Assembly (NCBI RefSeq): GCF_018614035.1
Contig: NZ_JAGGPA010000009.1
Span: forward strand, 124,001-188,000
DNA: 64,000 nucleotides
Source of the DNA: Streptomyces sp. ISL-96
GTDB taxonomy: Bacteria > Actinomycetota > Actinomycetes > Streptomycetales > Streptomycetaceae
Direction: 5' to 3'
The notes under the pieces: generated by a model
Seen by the model: the letters and a program-made list of their open reading frames with translations, nothing else
Databases searched by the model: none
Told to the model about the DNA's origin: nothing
Part shown: in pieces, positions 40,983 to 50,509 of the stretch
Position numbering within the stretch: position 1 is the first letter of the stretch
How the letters are laid out: every line of letters starts with the position of its first letter
Program-made: the position numbers and the translations under genes

Positions 40983-43247
40983 ATGTCCAGTCCAGCAGCG
41001 GTTCCGGCGGCTCTCGCAGTACTCGAAGGCGTCCTTGAGCGGATCACCTACGCCAACGAAGAGAACGGCTACACGGTCGCCCGCGTCGACACGGGCCGCG
41101 GCGGTGATCTCCTGACCGTCGTGGGATCGCTGCTCGGCGCGCAGCCCGGCGAGTCGCTGCGCATGGAGGGCCGCTGGGGCTCGCACCCCCAGTTCGGCAA
41201 GCAGTTCACCGTGGAGAACTACACCACCGTGCTGCCCGCCACGATCCAGGGCATCCGCCGCTACCTCGGCTCCGGCCTCATCAAGGGCATCGGTCCGGTC
41301 ATGGCGGACCGGATCACCACCCACTTCGGCGTCGACACCCTGGACGTGATCGAGACCGAGCCGAAGCGGCTGATCGAGGTGCCGGGGCTCGGCCCGAAGC
41401 GGACGAAGATGATCGCGGCGGCCTGGGAGGAACAGAAGGCCATCAAGGAGGTCATGATCTTCCTCCAGGGCGTCGGAGTCTCGACCTCCATCGCTGTGCG
41501 CATCTACAAGAAGTACGGCGACGCCTCCATCTCGATAGTGAAGAACGAGCCCTACCGCCTGGCCGCCGACGTCTGGGGCATCGGCTTCCTCACCGCCGAC
41601 AAGATCGCCCAGTCCGTCGGGATCCCGCACGACAGCCCGGAGCGCGTGAAGGCCGGCCTTCAGTACGCGCTGTCGCAGTCCACGGACCAGGGCCACTGCT
41701 ACCTCCCGGAGGAGCAGCTGATCAGCGATGCCGTGAAGCTGCTCCAGGTGGACACCGGCCTGGTCATCGACTGTCTGGCCGAACTGGCGGTGGACGAGGG
41801 TGTCGTACGGGAAAAGGTGCCGCCTCAGGAGGGCGGCGAAGGGGATCCCGTCACCGCCGTCTATCTCGTCCCCTTCCACCGGGCCGAGGTGTCCCTCGCC
41901 GCGCAGACCCAGCGGCTGCTGCGCACCCAGGAGGACCGGATGCCCGGGTTCCGGGACGTGGCGTGGGACAAGGCGCTGGCATGGCTGGCGGGGCGTACCG
42001 GCGCCGAGCTGGCGCCCGAGCAGCAGGCGGCGGTCAAGCTGGCGCTGACCGAGAAGGTCGCCGTACTGACCGGCGGGCCCGGCTGCGGCAAGTCCTTCAC
42101 GGTCCGCTCCATCGTGGAGCTGGCGCGCGCCAAGAAGGCCAAGGTGGTCCTGGCGGCCCCCACCGGGCGGGCGGCCAAGCGCCTGGCCGAGCTCACCGGG
42201 GCCGAGGCGTCCACCGTGCACCGGCTCCTGGAGCTCAAGCCGGGCGGCGACGCGGCGTACGACAAGGACCGCCCTCTGGACGCCGACCTGGTCGTCGTCG
42301 ACGAAGCGTCCATGCTCGACCTGCTGCTCGCCAACAAGCTGGTGAAGGCCGTGGCGCCGGGCGCGCACCTGCTCCTGGTGGGGGACGTGGACCAGCTGCC
42401 GTCGGTCGGCGCCGGCGAGGTGCTGCGTGACCTGCTGGCCGACGGCGGGCCGGTGCCGTCCGTCCGTCTCACCCGGATCTTCCGCCAGGCCCAGCAGTCG
42501 GGCGTGGTGACGAACGCCCACCGCATCAACTCCGGGCTCCAGCCGATCACTCAGGGCCTGCCGGACTTCTTCCTCTTCGTCGAGGACGAGACCGAGGACG
42601 CCGGGCGGGTCACGGTCGACGTGGCCGCCCGCCGCATCCCAGCCAAGTTCGGCCTCGACCCGAGGCGTGACATCCAGGTGCTCGCCCCCATGCACCGCGG
42701 CCCGGCGGGCGCGGGCGCCCTCAACGGGCTGCTCCAGCAAGCTGTTACGCCCGCCAGGCCCGACCTGCCGGAGAAGAGATTCGGCGGAAGGGTGTTCCGC
42801 GTCGGAGACAAGGTGACCCAGATTCGCAACAATTATGAGAAGGGACAGAACGGGGTCTTCAACGGCACCGTGGGTGTGGTCACCTCGCTCAGCCTGGACG
42901 ACCAGCGCCTGACGGTGCTGACGGACGAGGACGAGGAGGTTCCGTACGACTTCGACGAGCTGGACGAGCTGGCGCACGCGTACGCCGTGACGATCCACCG
43001 CTCGCAGGGCAGCGAGTATCCGGCGGTGGTGATCCCGGTCACCACCGGCGCCTGGATGATGCTGCAGCGCAACCTGCTCTACACGGCGGTCACCCGGGCC
43101 AAGAAGCTGGTCGTGCTCGTGGGGTCGCGCAAGGCGATCGGCCAGGCCGTTCGTACGGTTTCCGCAGGCCGGCGGTGTACGGCGCTCGATCACCGGCTCG
43201 CCGGACGGATTGAGAGGAGCCGCACCACCGCGCAAACTGCCCCATAG
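40983..43247 (+). CDS. recD2: RecD2-like superfamily 1B helicase
   Basis: 754 aa, matching stand-alone RecD2 (no RecB/C partners). An OB-like N-domain (VLERITYANEENGYTVARVD) is followed by helix-hairpin-helix repeats (LIKGIGPVMADRITTHFG; LIEVPGLGPKRTKMIAAAWE), then the motor: Walker A TGGPGCGKS near residue 363, motif II VVVDEASMLDLLL, motif III LVGDVDQLPSVGAGEVLRDL, and C-terminal motifs YAVTIHRSQGSEYPAVVIP and LLYTAVTRAKKLVVLVG. A 5'-3' DNA helicase in repair or replication. ATG 40983 just after a GGGTC sequence; a leaderless or short-leader start is possible. Confidence 0.93.
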   Translation: MSSPAAVPAALAVLEGVLERITYANEENGYTVARVDTGRGGDLLTVVGSLLGAQPGESLRMEGRWGSHPQFGKQFTVENYTTVLPATIQGIRRYLGSGLIKGIGPVMADRITTHFGVDTLDVIETEPKRLIEVPGLGPKRTKMIAAAWEEQKAIKEVMIFLQGVGVSTSIAVRIYKKYGDASISIVKNEPYRLAADVWGIGFLTADKIAQSVGIPHDSPERVKAGLQYALSQSTDQGHCYLPEEQLISDAVKLLQVDTGLVIDCLAELAVDEGVVREKVPPQEGGEGDPVTAVYLVPFHRAEVSLAAQTQRLLRTQEDRMPGFRDVAWDKALAWLAGRTGAELAPEQQAAVKLALTEKVAVLTGGPGCGKSFTVRSIVELARAKKAKVVLAAPTGRAAKRLAELTGAEASTVHRLLELKPGGDAAYDKDRPLDADLVVVDEASMLDLLLANKLVKAVAPGAHLLLVGDVDQLPSVGAGEVLRDLLADGGPVPSVRLTRIFRQAQQSGVVTNAHRINSGLQPITQGLPDFFLFVEDETEDAGRVTVDVAARRIPAKFGLDPRRDIQVLAPMHRGPAGAGALNGLLQQAVTPARPDLPEKRFGGRVFRVGDKVTQIRNNYEKGQNGVFNGTVGVVTSLSLDDQRLTVLTDEDEEVPYDFDELDELAHAYAVTIHRSQGSEYPAVVIPVTTGAWMMLQRNLLYTAVTRAKKLVVLVGSRKAIGQAVRTVSAGRRCTALDHRLAGRIERSRTTAQTAP

Positions 43248-43443
43248 AGGGACTGTTCATGGCAAACGTCTCCGTCGACTTCCAGAACCGGGGGTAAGGG
43301 GGCAGGATGAGCAGGTTGGCGGCACTGAGTGCCGCGAATGGGCCTAATGGCCGACCCCGAGTGCACTCTGCTGAGCCAAATGGGGGATGGTAGAGACAGT
43401 CAGGGCACCTCGAAGAAGAGGCACTACGTCGGTGAGGGATGAC

Positions 43444-44733
43444 GTGAGCGACAACTCTGTAGTACTGCGGTACGGCGATGACGAGTACACCTACCCGGTG
43501 ATCGACAGCACCGTCGGCGACAAGGGCTTCGACATCGGGAAGCTCCGGGCCCAGACCGGGCTGGTGACTCTCGACAGCGGATACGGCAACACAGCCGCCT
43601 ATAAATCCGCGATCACCTACCTCGACGGTGAGCAGGGCATTCTGCGCTACCGCGGATATCCCATTGAGCAGCTGGCTGAGCGCTCCACCTTCGTGGAGGT
43701 GGCGTACCTGCTGATCAACGGCGAGCTTCCCAAGGTCGACGAGCTTGCCGCCTTCCGGAACGAGATCACGCAGCACACGCTGCTGCACGAGGACGTGAAG
43801 CGGTTCTTCGACGGCTTCCCGCGTGACGCGCACCCGATGGCCATGCTGTCGTCGGTCGTCAGCGCGCTGTCGACGTTCTACCAGGACAGCCACAACCCGT
43901 TCGACGAGAAGCAGCGTCACCTTTCGACGATCCGCCTCCTCGCCAAGCTTCCGACCATCGCGGCGTACGCGTACAAGAAGTCGATCGGGCACCCCTTCGT
44001 CTACCCGAGCAACGACCTCGGGTACGTCGAGAACTTCCTGCGCATGACCTTCTCGGTCCCGGCGCAGGAGTACGTGCCGGACCCGGTCGTGGTCGCGGCG
44101 CTCGAAAAGCTCCTGATCCTGCACGCGGACCACGAGCAGAACTGTTCGACGTCCACCGTGCGTCTGGTCGGCTCCTCGCAGGCGAACATGTTCGCCTCGA
44201 TCTCCGCCGGCATCAGCGCCCTGTGGGGGCCGCTCCACGGGGGTGCTAACCAGTCTGTCCTTGAGATGCTGGAAGGCATCCAGGCCGACGGCGGCGACGT
44301 CGACAACTTCATCCGCAAGGTGAAGAACAAGGAAGACGGCGTGAAGCTCATGGGCTTCGGGCACCGCGTCTACAAGAACTTCGACCCCCGGGCGAAGATC
44401 ATCAAGGCTGCGGCGCACGACGTTCTCTCCGCCCTGGGCAAGGACGACGAGCTGCTCGACATCGCGCTCAAGCTCGAAGAGCACGCGCTGGCCGACGAAT
44501 ACTTCGTTTCGCGCAAGCTCTACCCGAACGTCGACTTCTACACCGGCCTGATCTACCGGGCCATGGGCTTCCCGACCGAGATGTTCACGGTGCTCTTCGC
44601 GCTGGGCCGGCTGCCGGGCTGGATCGCCCAGTGGCACGAGATGATCAAGGAGCCGGGCTCGCGCATCGGCCGCCCGCGCCAGATCTACACGGGCGAGGTC
44701 CTGCGCGACTTCGTCCCGGTCGAGGGCCGCTGA
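43444..44733 (+). CDS. gltA: Citrate synthase
   Basis: 429 aa from GTG 43444, with GAGGGA 5 nt upstream; the same length as I recall for CitA of S. coelicolor (SCO2736). It condenses oxaloacetate and acetyl-CoA at the entry of the citric acid cycle. Catalytic His265 in GPLHGGANQ and His307 in GFGHRVYKN are visible, and the Asp-containing region FYTGLIYRAMGFPTEMFTVL is present. The upstream open frame to 43387 adds 19 residues without family support. A GCGGCAC/GTGCCGC hairpin lies in the leader at 43320-43336. A terminator follows the gene. Confidence 0.95.
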   Translation: MSDNSVVLRYGDDEYTYPVIDSTVGDKGFDIGKLRAQTGLVTLDSGYGNTAAYKSAITYLDGEQGILRYRGYPIEQLAERSTFVEVAYLLINGELPKVDELAAFRNEITQHTLLHEDVKRFFDGFPRDAHPMAMLSSVVSALSTFYQDSHNPFDEKQRHLSTIRLLAKLPTIAAYAYKKSIGHPFVYPSNDLGYVENFLRMTFSVPAQEYVPDPVVVAALEKLLILHADHEQNCSTSTVRLVGSSQANMFASISAGISALWGPLHGGANQSVLEMLEGIQADGGDVDNFIRKVKNKEDGVKLMGFGHRVYKNFDPRAKIIKAAAHDVLSALGKDDELLDIALKLEEHALADEYFVSRKLYPNVDFYTGLIYRAMGFPTEMFTVLFALGRLPGWIAQWHEMIKEPGSRIGRPRQIYTGEVLRDFVPVEGR

Positions 44734-44770
44734 CGACGAACCCCGCTCACCGCGTCACCCGCTGAAAAGC

Positions 44771-44823
44771 GGAAAGCGCCCCGCCGCCGATCCCCCCACG
44801 GGTCGACGATGCGGGGCGCTTCC
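44771..44823 (+). terminator. Terminator after citrate synthase
   Basis: GGAAAGCGCCCCGC pairs with GCGGGGCGCTTCC (one bulged A), loop of 26 nt, followed by CTTTCC. The rest of the 330-bp gap to copA (44824-45063) holds two copies of GTCCCCCAAGAC (44973, 44996) and a CCAAGA-CGT-TCTTGG palindrome at 45001-45015; no gene is seen there. Confidence 0.75.
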
Positions 44824-45063
44824 CTTTCCCCGGAGCGGATTCCCCCCACGGGATCCGGCCGGGCGTCTGGTGCGCACAGAAGCTCCACACGCGGTCTGCC
44901 GGGACGCGTACGTACGGGAGGGCCGCTCAAAGCTCCCCGGTGCACGTGTCCCGGCCAACGCTTGCCCGGAATGTCCCCCAAGACCTTCCGCGAACGTCCC
45001 CCAAGACGTTCTTGGCATCGCCCACTTAGACTCGCGAGCCGATCAAATGGTTACCCTCAAATC

Positions 45064-47379
45064 TCAGTGACGTCCATCACTTTGTGTGCGTCCTGTGAAG
45101 GTACGCAGCCTGAGGCTGTTTGTCACTACGAACACTGAGGAAAACGCCATCGCGAATCCGGCGATCATGGGGTTGAGCAGCCCGGCGGCCGCCAACGGCA
45201 AGGCCGCGACGTTGTAGCCGAAGGCCCAGAAAAGATTCCCCTTGATGGTGCCCAGCGTCCGGCGCGACAGCCGGATCGCGTCCGCCGCCACCCGCAGATC
45301 TCCCCGTACGAGCGTCAGGTCGCCCGCCTCGATCGCGGCGTCCGTACCCGTGCCCATCGCGATCCCCAGATCGGCGGTGGCCAGCGCGGCCGCGTCGTTC
45401 ACGCCGTCGCCGACCATCGCCACGCTGCGCCCCTCGGCCTGGAGCCGCTTCACGACGTCCACCTTGTCCTGCGGCAGGACCTCGGCGTACACATCACCGG
45501 AGTCGATCCCGACCGCACGGGCCACCGATTCCGCGACCGCCCGGTTGTCGCCGGTCAGCAGGACGGGAGTCAGCCCGAGCTCACGCAGCCGCGCCACCGC
45601 CTCCGCGCTGGTCTCCTTCACCGCGTCCGCGACGGTCAGAATGCCGCGCGCCGACCCGTCCCAGGCCACGGCCAGCGCCGTACGCCCCCGGGCCTCCGCC
45701 GCCGTCTTGGCGCCGGCCAGCTCGCGCGGCAGCTCCACGCCCGCCTCGGCGAGCAGCGCCTCGCGCCCGACGAGCACCTCGTGGCCGTCGACCAGGCCGC
45801 GCACCCCGAGCCCCGCCACATTCTCGAACTTCTCCACTTCGCCGGTCAGCGGCCCGGTCCGCCCGGCGGCGCCTGCCGCCACGGCCCGCGCGACCGGGTG
45901 CTCGGAGGCGTGCTCCAGCGCGCCGGCCAGGCGCAGCAGCAGGGCCTCGTCGGTGCCGGGTGCGGCAAAGACGTCGTGGAGCTCCATCCGCCCGGTGGTG
46001 ACCGTCCCCGTCTTGTCGAGTACGACGGTGTCCACGCGCCGGGTCGACTCCAGCACCTCCGGGCCCTTGATCAGGATGCCGAGCTGGGCGCCGCGTCCGG
46101 TGCCGACCATGAGCGCGGTCGGTGTGGCCAGCCCCAGTGCGCACGGGCACGCGATGATCAGCACCGCCACGGCCGCGGTGAAGGAGGCGGTCGCGTCATC
46201 CGTGAGCAGGAGCCACGTGACGAGCGTGGCGAGGGCGATGAGCAGCACGACGGGGACGAAGACCGCGGAGATGCGGTCGGCGAGGCGCTGCACGTCCGCC
46301 TTGCCGTTCTGGGCGTCCTCGACGAGCCGGGCCATGCGGGCGAGCTGGGTGTCCGCGCCGATCCTGGTCGCCTCGACGACGATCCGGCCGGAGGTGTTCA
46401 CGGTGGCGCCGGTGACGGTGTCGCCGGCGGTCACGTCCACCGGTACGGACTCGCCGGTCAGCATGGAGGCGTCGACAGCGCAGGCGCCCTCGGTGACCGT
46501 GCCGTCGGTGGCGATCTTTTCTCCCGGGCGTACGACGAAGCGGTCCCCGACGGCGAGGGCGTCGACCGGGACGCGCACCTCCGTACCGCCCCGGAGCACC
46601 GTCACGTCCTTCGATCCGAGCTCCATCAGTGCGCGCAGCGCGGAGCCCGCTTTCCGCTTGGCCTTCGCCTCCAGGTAGCGGCCGAGGAGGATGAAGGTGA
46701 CGACTCCGGCGGCGACTTCGAGGTAGATCGTCGAAGCGCCGTCGGTGCGCTGCGACGCCGTCAGTACGAAGCTGTGGCGCATGCCCGGCATGCCCGCGTG
46801 TCCGAAGAACAGGGCCCACAGCGACCAGCCGAACGCGGCGAGCGTGCCGACCGAGACGAGGGTGTCCATGGTGGCGGCGCCGTGCCGGACGTTGGCCCAG
46901 GTGGCGCGGTGGAACGGCAGCCCGCCCCAGACGACGACGGGAGCGGCGAGCGTCAGTGACAACCACTGCCAGTTGTCGAACTGGAGCGAAGGGATCATCG
47001 CGAGCGCGACGACGGGGACGGAGAGGGTGAGCGAGACGAGGAAGCGCTGCCGCAGTGCGGCGAGGGCCGGGCCCCCGCCGCGCTCGGCCGTCGGCTCTTG
47101 AGCGGGGGCGGGGGCGGCGGCGGGGGGCGGTGCGGGCTCTTCGGCGGTGTAGCCGGTCTTCTGGACGGTGGCGATGAGGTCCGCGACGCGGACCCCGTCG
47201 GCGTAACTGACCTTCGCCTTGGCGGTCGCGTAGTTGACGGTGGCGTAGACGCCTTCCATCCGGTTGAGCTTTTTCTCGATGCGGGCGGCGCAGGAGGCGC
47301 AGGTCATCCCGCCGATGGAGAGCTCCACCCGGGACGTGTCCACGATCGGCGTCGGCGCCTCGTGCGCTGTGCTGGTCAT
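45064..47379 (-). CDS. copA: Copper(I)-exporting P1B-type ATPase
   Basis: 771 aa. One N-terminal heavy-metal domain with [15 protein letters not shown] (CxxC near residues 27-30), a Pro/Ala linker, then eight membrane segments. P-type motifs in order: TGES, the metal-site CPC in [13 protein letters not shown], phosphorylation Asp in DKTGTVTTG, and [11 protein letters not shown]. The Cu(I)-specific residues YN ([12 protein letters not shown]) and MxxSS ([11 protein letters not shown]) are in the last two helices. It pumps Cu+ out of the cell. It lies downstream of the copZ gene, separated by a hairpin that may lower its expression. Confidence 0.95.
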   Translation of the reverse strand: MTSTAHEAPTPIVDTSRVELSIGGMTCASCAARIEKKLNRMEGVYATVNYATAKAKVSYADGVRVADLIATVQKTGYTAEEPAPPPAAAPAPAQEPTAERGGGPALAALRQRFLVSLTLSVPVVALAMIPSLQFDNWQWLSLTLAAPVVVWGGLPFHRATWANVRHGAATMDTLVSVGTLAAFGWSLWALFFGHAGMPGMRHSFVLTASQRTDGASTIYLEVAAGVVTFILLGRYLEAKAKRKAGSALRALMELGSKDVTVLRGGTEVRVPVDALAVGDRFVVRPGEKIATDGTVTEGACAVDASMLTGESVPVDVTAGDTVTGATVNTSGRIVVEATRIGADTQLARMARLVEDAQNGKADVQRLADRISAVFVPVVLLIALATLVTWLLLTDDATASFTAAVAVLIIACPCALGLATPTALMVGTGRGAQLGILIKGPEVLESTRRVDTVVLDKTGTVTTGRMELHDVFAAPGTDEALLLRLAGALEHASEHPVARAVAAGAAGRTGPLTGEVEKFENVAGLGVRGLVDGHEVLVGREALLAEAGVELPRELAGAKTAAEARGRTALAVAWDGSARGILTVADAVKETSAEAVARLRELGLTPVLLTGDNRAVAESVARAVGIDSGDVYAEVLPQDKVDVVKRLQAEGRSVAMVGDGVNDAAALATADLGIAMGTGTDAAIEAGDLTLVRGDLRVAADAIRLSRRTLGTIKGNLFWAFGYNVAALPLAAAGLLNPMIAGFAMAFSSVFVVTNSLRLRTFTGRTQSDGRH

Positions 47380-47401
47380 CTTCTTGCTCCAGGAAAACAG
47401 G

Positions 47402-47446
47402 CCGGGCCGTACGGGAGCCAGTATGAACTGGTCCGGTACGGCCCGG
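47402..47446 (-). terminator. Hairpin with T-run between copZ and copA
   Basis: On the gene strand CCGGGCCGTAC pairs with GTACGGCCCGG, enclosing a second small stem CCAGT-TCAT-ACTGG, and the structure is followed by CCTGTTTTCC. This is a factor-independent terminator shape inside the 107-bp gap of the operon, so it may act as a partial terminator or an RNA stabiliser for copZ. Confidence 0.65.
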
Positions 47447-47486
47447 TTCGGCCCGGCTCGGGCGAAGACGGGTTCAGGCCCGGATT

Positions 47487-47801
47487 TCAGACCTGGCCGA
47501 CGAGCTCGTAACCGGCCTCGTCGACGGCGGCGCGTACGGCCTCCACGTCCAGCGGGGCGTCGGAGACGACCGTCACCCGGCCGGTGGAGGCGACCGCCGT
47601 CACCGAGGTGACGCCGGGGATCTCCGAGACCTCGCCGGCGATGGCGCCTTCGCAGTGGCCGCAGGTCATCCCGCTCACCTGGTAGACGGTGGTGACGGCG
47701 CCCACCTGGATCTCGGCCGAGGTGTCGTGGCAGGAGCCGGACGGCGAGCAGCAGGAGCCGGTCGCGGTGGCCTCGGTCTTCGTCTCGGTCTCGGCGGTCA
47801 T
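47487..47801 (-). CDS. copZ: Copper chaperone with Cys-rich N-terminal extension
   Basis: 104 aa. Residues about 36-104 are a heavy-metal-associated domain: [20 protein letters not shown] with CxxC (GMTCGHC), and the usual AVDEAGYEL end. The first 35 residues are an unusual extension containing [12 protein letters not shown], a Cys-Cys...Cys-His set that could bind another metal ion. It delivers Cu+ to CopA. A CsoR-type operator is present 86-102 nt upstream. First gene of the copZ-copA unit. Confidence 0.92.
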   Translation of the reverse strand: MTAETETKTEATATGSCCSPSGSCHDTSAEIQVGAVTTVYQVSGMTCGHCEGAIAGEVSEIPGVTSVTAVASTGRVTVVSDAPLDVEAVRAAVDEAGYELVGQV

Positions 47802-47886
47802 GTCATTCTTCCTCTCGAAGGCGTACGCAGTCGTGGTGCCCCAGAAAGCCGCGTGGGTGCCGTGACTCTCTGACGTTGCTCACACT

Positions 47887-47903
47887 ATACCCCTAGGGGG
47901 TAT
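47887..47903. promoter_or_regulatory. CsoR-type copper operator
   Basis: ATACCCCTAGGGGGTAT is nearly palindromic and matches the known CsoR consensus (TACCC...GGGTA with a CTAG-like centre). Copper-loaded CsoR would release it and switch on copZ-copA. No csoR gene is within the window. Confidence 0.85.
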
Positions 47904-47945
47904 CAACGCGAGTATCGCCACGCGGTGATTTCAGCCATGCGAGCA

Positions 47946-48560
47946 TCACGACGGCCGGCGCGGGGGGTGGCCGCGGTGTGTGGCCCACTCCCGCGCCAGG
48001 ATCGACATGGACGTCGCGTCGATCCACTCGCCCTCGTGCAGCAGCACCTCCCGCTCGGTGCCCTCGGACACGAAGCCGACCTTCTCGTAGGCTCGGCGGG
48101 CGCGGGGATTGAAGGCGTAGACGCCCAGCGCGATGCGGTTCAGGCCGAGTTGCTCGAAGCCGTGGCGGACCATCAGGCGGCACGCCTCCGTACCGAAGCC
48201 GCGGTTGCGGCCGTCGGGGCCGAGCAGGGTTCGGAAGCGGCAACTGCGGTTGGGTGCGTCCCACTCGTGAAGAACGGCTTCGCCGACGCACCGGCCGGTG
48301 GCCCGGTCGACCACGGCCAGATCCAGCCGGTCGGTCTGATCGTCGCGGGTCGTGTACCAGGAGCGCAGGCGCTCGGGGGTCAGGTCCCCGGGCGCGGAGG
48401 CGGTGTACTTGCACACCTCGGGGTCGTCGAGAACGGCCCTCATCGCCGGTACGTCATCCGAGGAGAAGGGGCGCAGCAGCACCCTCTCGCCGATGAGGGT
48501 GGGTTTGAGTGAGAAGTCCGTGGGCGTGTCGTGAGCGGTCACCGGGCGATTCTCGTCCAT
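47946..48560 (-). CDS. GNAT acetyltransferase, RimJ/RimL-like
   Basis: 204 aa from ATG 48560; a GTG at codon 7 is an alternative, since no clear ribosome site precedes either. GNAT blocks: LLRPFSSDDVPAMRAVLDDP, GRNRGFGTEACRLMVRHGFE (acetyl-CoA loop) and NPRARRAYEKVGFVSEGTER. RimJ/L-like members modify N-terminal amines or small molecules. The open frame continues to 49073 but that part overlaps the leader-peptide gene and carries no homology. Confidence 0.82.
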   Translation of the reverse strand: MDENRPVTAHDTPTDFSLKPTLIGERVLLRPFSSDDVPAMRAVLDDPEVCKYTASAPGDLTPERLRSWYTTRDDQTDRLDLAVVDRATGRCVGEAVLHEWDAPNRSCRFRTLLGPDGRNRGFGTEACRLMVRHGFEQLGLNRIALGVYAFNPRARRAYEKVGFVSEGTEREVLLHEGEWIDATSMSILAREWATHRGHPPRRPS

Positions 48561-48570
48561 GCACACGCGT

Positions 48571-48599
48571 GAGCCCCGGAACTGGAAGTTCCGGGGCTC
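48571..48599 (-). terminator. Perfect 13-bp hairpin downstream of the Gly-Gly peptide gene
   Basis: GAGCCCCGGAACT, loop GGA, AGTTCCGGGGCTC. It lies 41 bp after the peptide gene and immediately before the GNAT gene on the same strand, so it insulates the two. Confidence 0.8.
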
Positions 48600-48640
48600 A
48601 GGCCGACCTACGTGGGCCGGGTAATGCTCCTGCGTCGCTG

Positions 48641-48856
48641 TCAGACGCCGGTGGTCTGGACCGAGACGAGGCCGGTGACCTGCGAGAGGGGAAGGGTGGC
48701 CGCGACGGACTGGGCGGCGCCGGCGACGTCGCCGATGTTCAGAGAGGCGCCGTGACCGGCGACGTTGGCGCCGGCGCTGGCCATACCACCGGCAATGTTG
48801 TCCAGCGCGCTGTCGGAAAGCTCGCTGGTCTCGACCGGGGTGAAGTTCTCGCGCAT
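48641..48856 (-). CDS. Small peptide with a double-glycine (RiPP/bacteriocin-type) leader
   Basis: 71 aa from ATG 48856, with AAAGGGCGAG upstream. Residues 1-24 (MRENFTPVETSELSDSALDN, IAGG) have the ELSDxxLDxIAGG leader pattern recognised by peptidase-ABC exporters or lanthipeptide enzymes. The 47-residue core starts MASAGANVAGHG and is small-residue rich, without Cys, with Ser/Thr and a C-terminal VSVQTTGV. No modification enzyme, protease or exporter gene is adjacent, so it is an orphan; it might be a quorum or bacteriocin-like peptide. Confidence 0.7.
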   Translation of the reverse strand: MRENFTPVETSELSDSALDNIAGGMASAGANVAGHGASLNIGDVAGAAQSVAATLPLSQVTGLVSVQTTGV

Positions 48857-49159
48857 TACTCGCCCTTTCATTAAATGCGATGGGGTTCTCGCAGCGGATG
48901 CAATCACGCTGCCGGGCCGCCCGGCAACTTACTCTTAAGTCTCCTTCCCGTGCACACACCGGCGCCACAAAATCCCCCTGACGTGCAGTTTTGCCCTCAC
49001 AAAATAGCCCCGCAAATGACTGCGCGGTATATGAGAAATGAGATGGCATGAGATGTCTGCATCTTGGGTGCATCAGTGCACAGGTGAAGCGAAAACGGCA
49101 TTTAGTGGCGGGGGTGGGGGGATACCGGTCCCGGCCGGGACCGACGCCGTACCCGGCTC

Positions 49160-49357
49160 TCAGTCCTTACGGCCCCTGTTGCCGGGCCGGCGTGACACCC
49201 ACGTCCGGATGGTGTCCGCGTACCAGTACGGCTTGCCGCCCTCCACGTGGTCGGGCGGGGGAAGCAGCCCGTGCTTGCGGTACGAACGCACGGTGTCCGG
49301 CTGGACCCGGATGTGCGCGGCAATCTCCTTGTACGACCAGAGTCTGCGGTCAGTCAT
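49160..49357 (-). CDS. Small helix-turn-helix (MerR/excisionase-like) protein
   Basis: 65 aa from ATG 49357, with GGGAGGTG upstream. WSYKEIAAHIRVQPDTVRSY, then RKHGLLPPPDHVEG and WYADTIRTWVSRRPG, is a winged helix-turn-helix with no effector domain. It resembles small DNA-binding proteins of streptomycete plasmids and phages (excisionase or AlpA-like). No integrase is nearby, so a local transcription role is equally possible. The flanks 48857-49159 and 49358-49566 hold no other gene that I can see. Confidence 0.75.
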   Translation of the reverse strand: MTDRRLWSYKEIAAHIRVQPDTVRSYRKHGLLPPPDHVEGGKPYWYADTIRTWVSRRPGNRGRKD

Positions 49358-49566
49358 CTGTGGCACCTCCCTGCGTGCGCCTCAGCGGCGGCCGGGGGGC
49401 CGTCCGGGGGAGCTGGGGCGCGAGCGCTGGCGATCACTCAGCCTGTGCCCGTTGAACGACGGAGAGTGACGATCGGAGAGGGGCTGTCGTGAGCCTGTGA
49501 CGGAAGACCCGCGTAACGCGGACATGTGTGACAGGAGTTCAACGAATGTGGCGCTCCGGGGACCTA

Positions 49567-50478
49567 CTAGGCGCCGCAGGAGCGCAGGAAGTGGCGCGTG
49601 CGCCGCGCGATGGGCAGGGGCTTGTCCGGCGGGCACGGGTACATGTCCTGCTCGACGATCGCGAACAGGTCCACGTCCAGCCGCCCGGCCGCCGCCAGTA
49701 CGGGCTCCAGGGCCGGCACCCCGGTCGGCGGCTCGCACATCACGCCCCGCCCGACGGCCGGCCCGAACGGCACCTCGTTCGCGACGACTTCGGCGAGAAT
49801 CGCCGGGTCCACCTGCTTGAGGTGCAGGTAGCCGATCCGTTCCCCGTACGTCTCGATCAGCTTGACGCTGTCCCCGCCGCAGTACGCGTAGTGGCCGGTG
49901 TCCAGGCAGAGCGACACCAGGGCGGAGTCGGTCGCGTCCAGGAAGCGGGTGACGTTCTCCTCGCTGTCGATGTGCGTGTCCGCGTGCGGGTGGACGACGA
50001 TCTTCAGCCCGTACCGCTCACGCACCTCGCGCCCGAGCCGCTCCGTCTGCCGGGCCAGCGTCCGCCACTGAGCGGGCGTCAGTGTGCGTTCCTCCAGCAC
50101 CTCTCCCGTCTTGTCGTCCCGCCAGAAGGACGGGATGACGACCAGGTGCTCCGCCCCCATGGCCCTGGTCAGCTCGGCGACGTCCGCGACGTGCTGCCAG
50201 GTGGCGTCCCAGACCTCCGGCCCGCGGTGCAGTCCCGTGAAGACCGTGCCCGCCGAGACGGACAGCCCCCGTCGGCGCGTCTCGTCGGTGAGGCGGGCGG
50301 GGTCGGTCGGAAGATAGCCGTACGGGCCGAGCTCGATCCAGGGGTAACCGGCCTCGGCGACCTCGTCGAGGAAGCGTTCCCAGGGCACCTGCCGTGGGTC
50401 GTCGGGGAACCAGACTCCCCAGGAGTCGGGGGCGGAGCCGATCCGGATGCGGGTCGGCGCGGGTGCGGGAGAAGTCAT
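49567..50478 (-). CDS. IolE-like inosose dehydratase / TIM-barrel isomerase
   Basis: 303 aa. RIRIGSAPDSWGVWFPDDP at the start and blocks GYPWIELGPYGYLP, LKIVVHPHADTHIDSEENV, SLCLDTGHYAYCGGD, YLHLKQVDPAIL and FGPAVGRGVMCEPPTG are those of IolE/IolH-type xylose-isomerase-like proteins, with metal ligands Glu, Asp, His and Glu. In inositol catabolism IolE dehydrates scyllo-inosose to the diketone that IolD hydrolyses. It is divergent from iolC-B-D-mmsA with a 40-bp palindrome in between. Confidence 0.82.
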   Translation of the reverse strand: MTSPAPAPTRIRIGSAPDSWGVWFPDDPRQVPWERFLDEVAEAGYPWIELGPYGYLPTDPARLTDETRRRGLSVSAGTVFTGLHRGPEVWDATWQHVADVAELTRAMGAEHLVVIPSFWRDDKTGEVLEERTLTPAQWRTLARQTERLGREVRERYGLKIVVHPHADTHIDSEENVTRFLDATDSALVSLCLDTGHYAYCGGDSVKLIETYGERIGYLHLKQVDPAILAEVVANEVPFGPAVGRGVMCEPPTGVPALEPVLAAAGRLDVDLFAIVEQDMYPCPPDKPLPIARRTRHFLRSCGA

Positions 50479-50509
50479 GGACGTCAGCTTTCCGGCCGTC
50501 CGAGAAGGG

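Noticed and set aside
40866..43235. 789-aa minus-strand frame opposite the helicase gene
   Set aside because: No motifs, and composition typical of antisense streptomycete DNA.
43260..43298. Twelve-codon open frame (MANVSVDFQNRG) before citrate synthase
   Set aside because: It is far from the citrate synthase start and shows no attenuator-like features; too short to support.
49160..49357. Excisionase of an integrated plasmid
   Set aside because: No integrase, attachment-site repeat or tRNA gene is present nearby, so the protein is listed only as a small DNA-binding protein.
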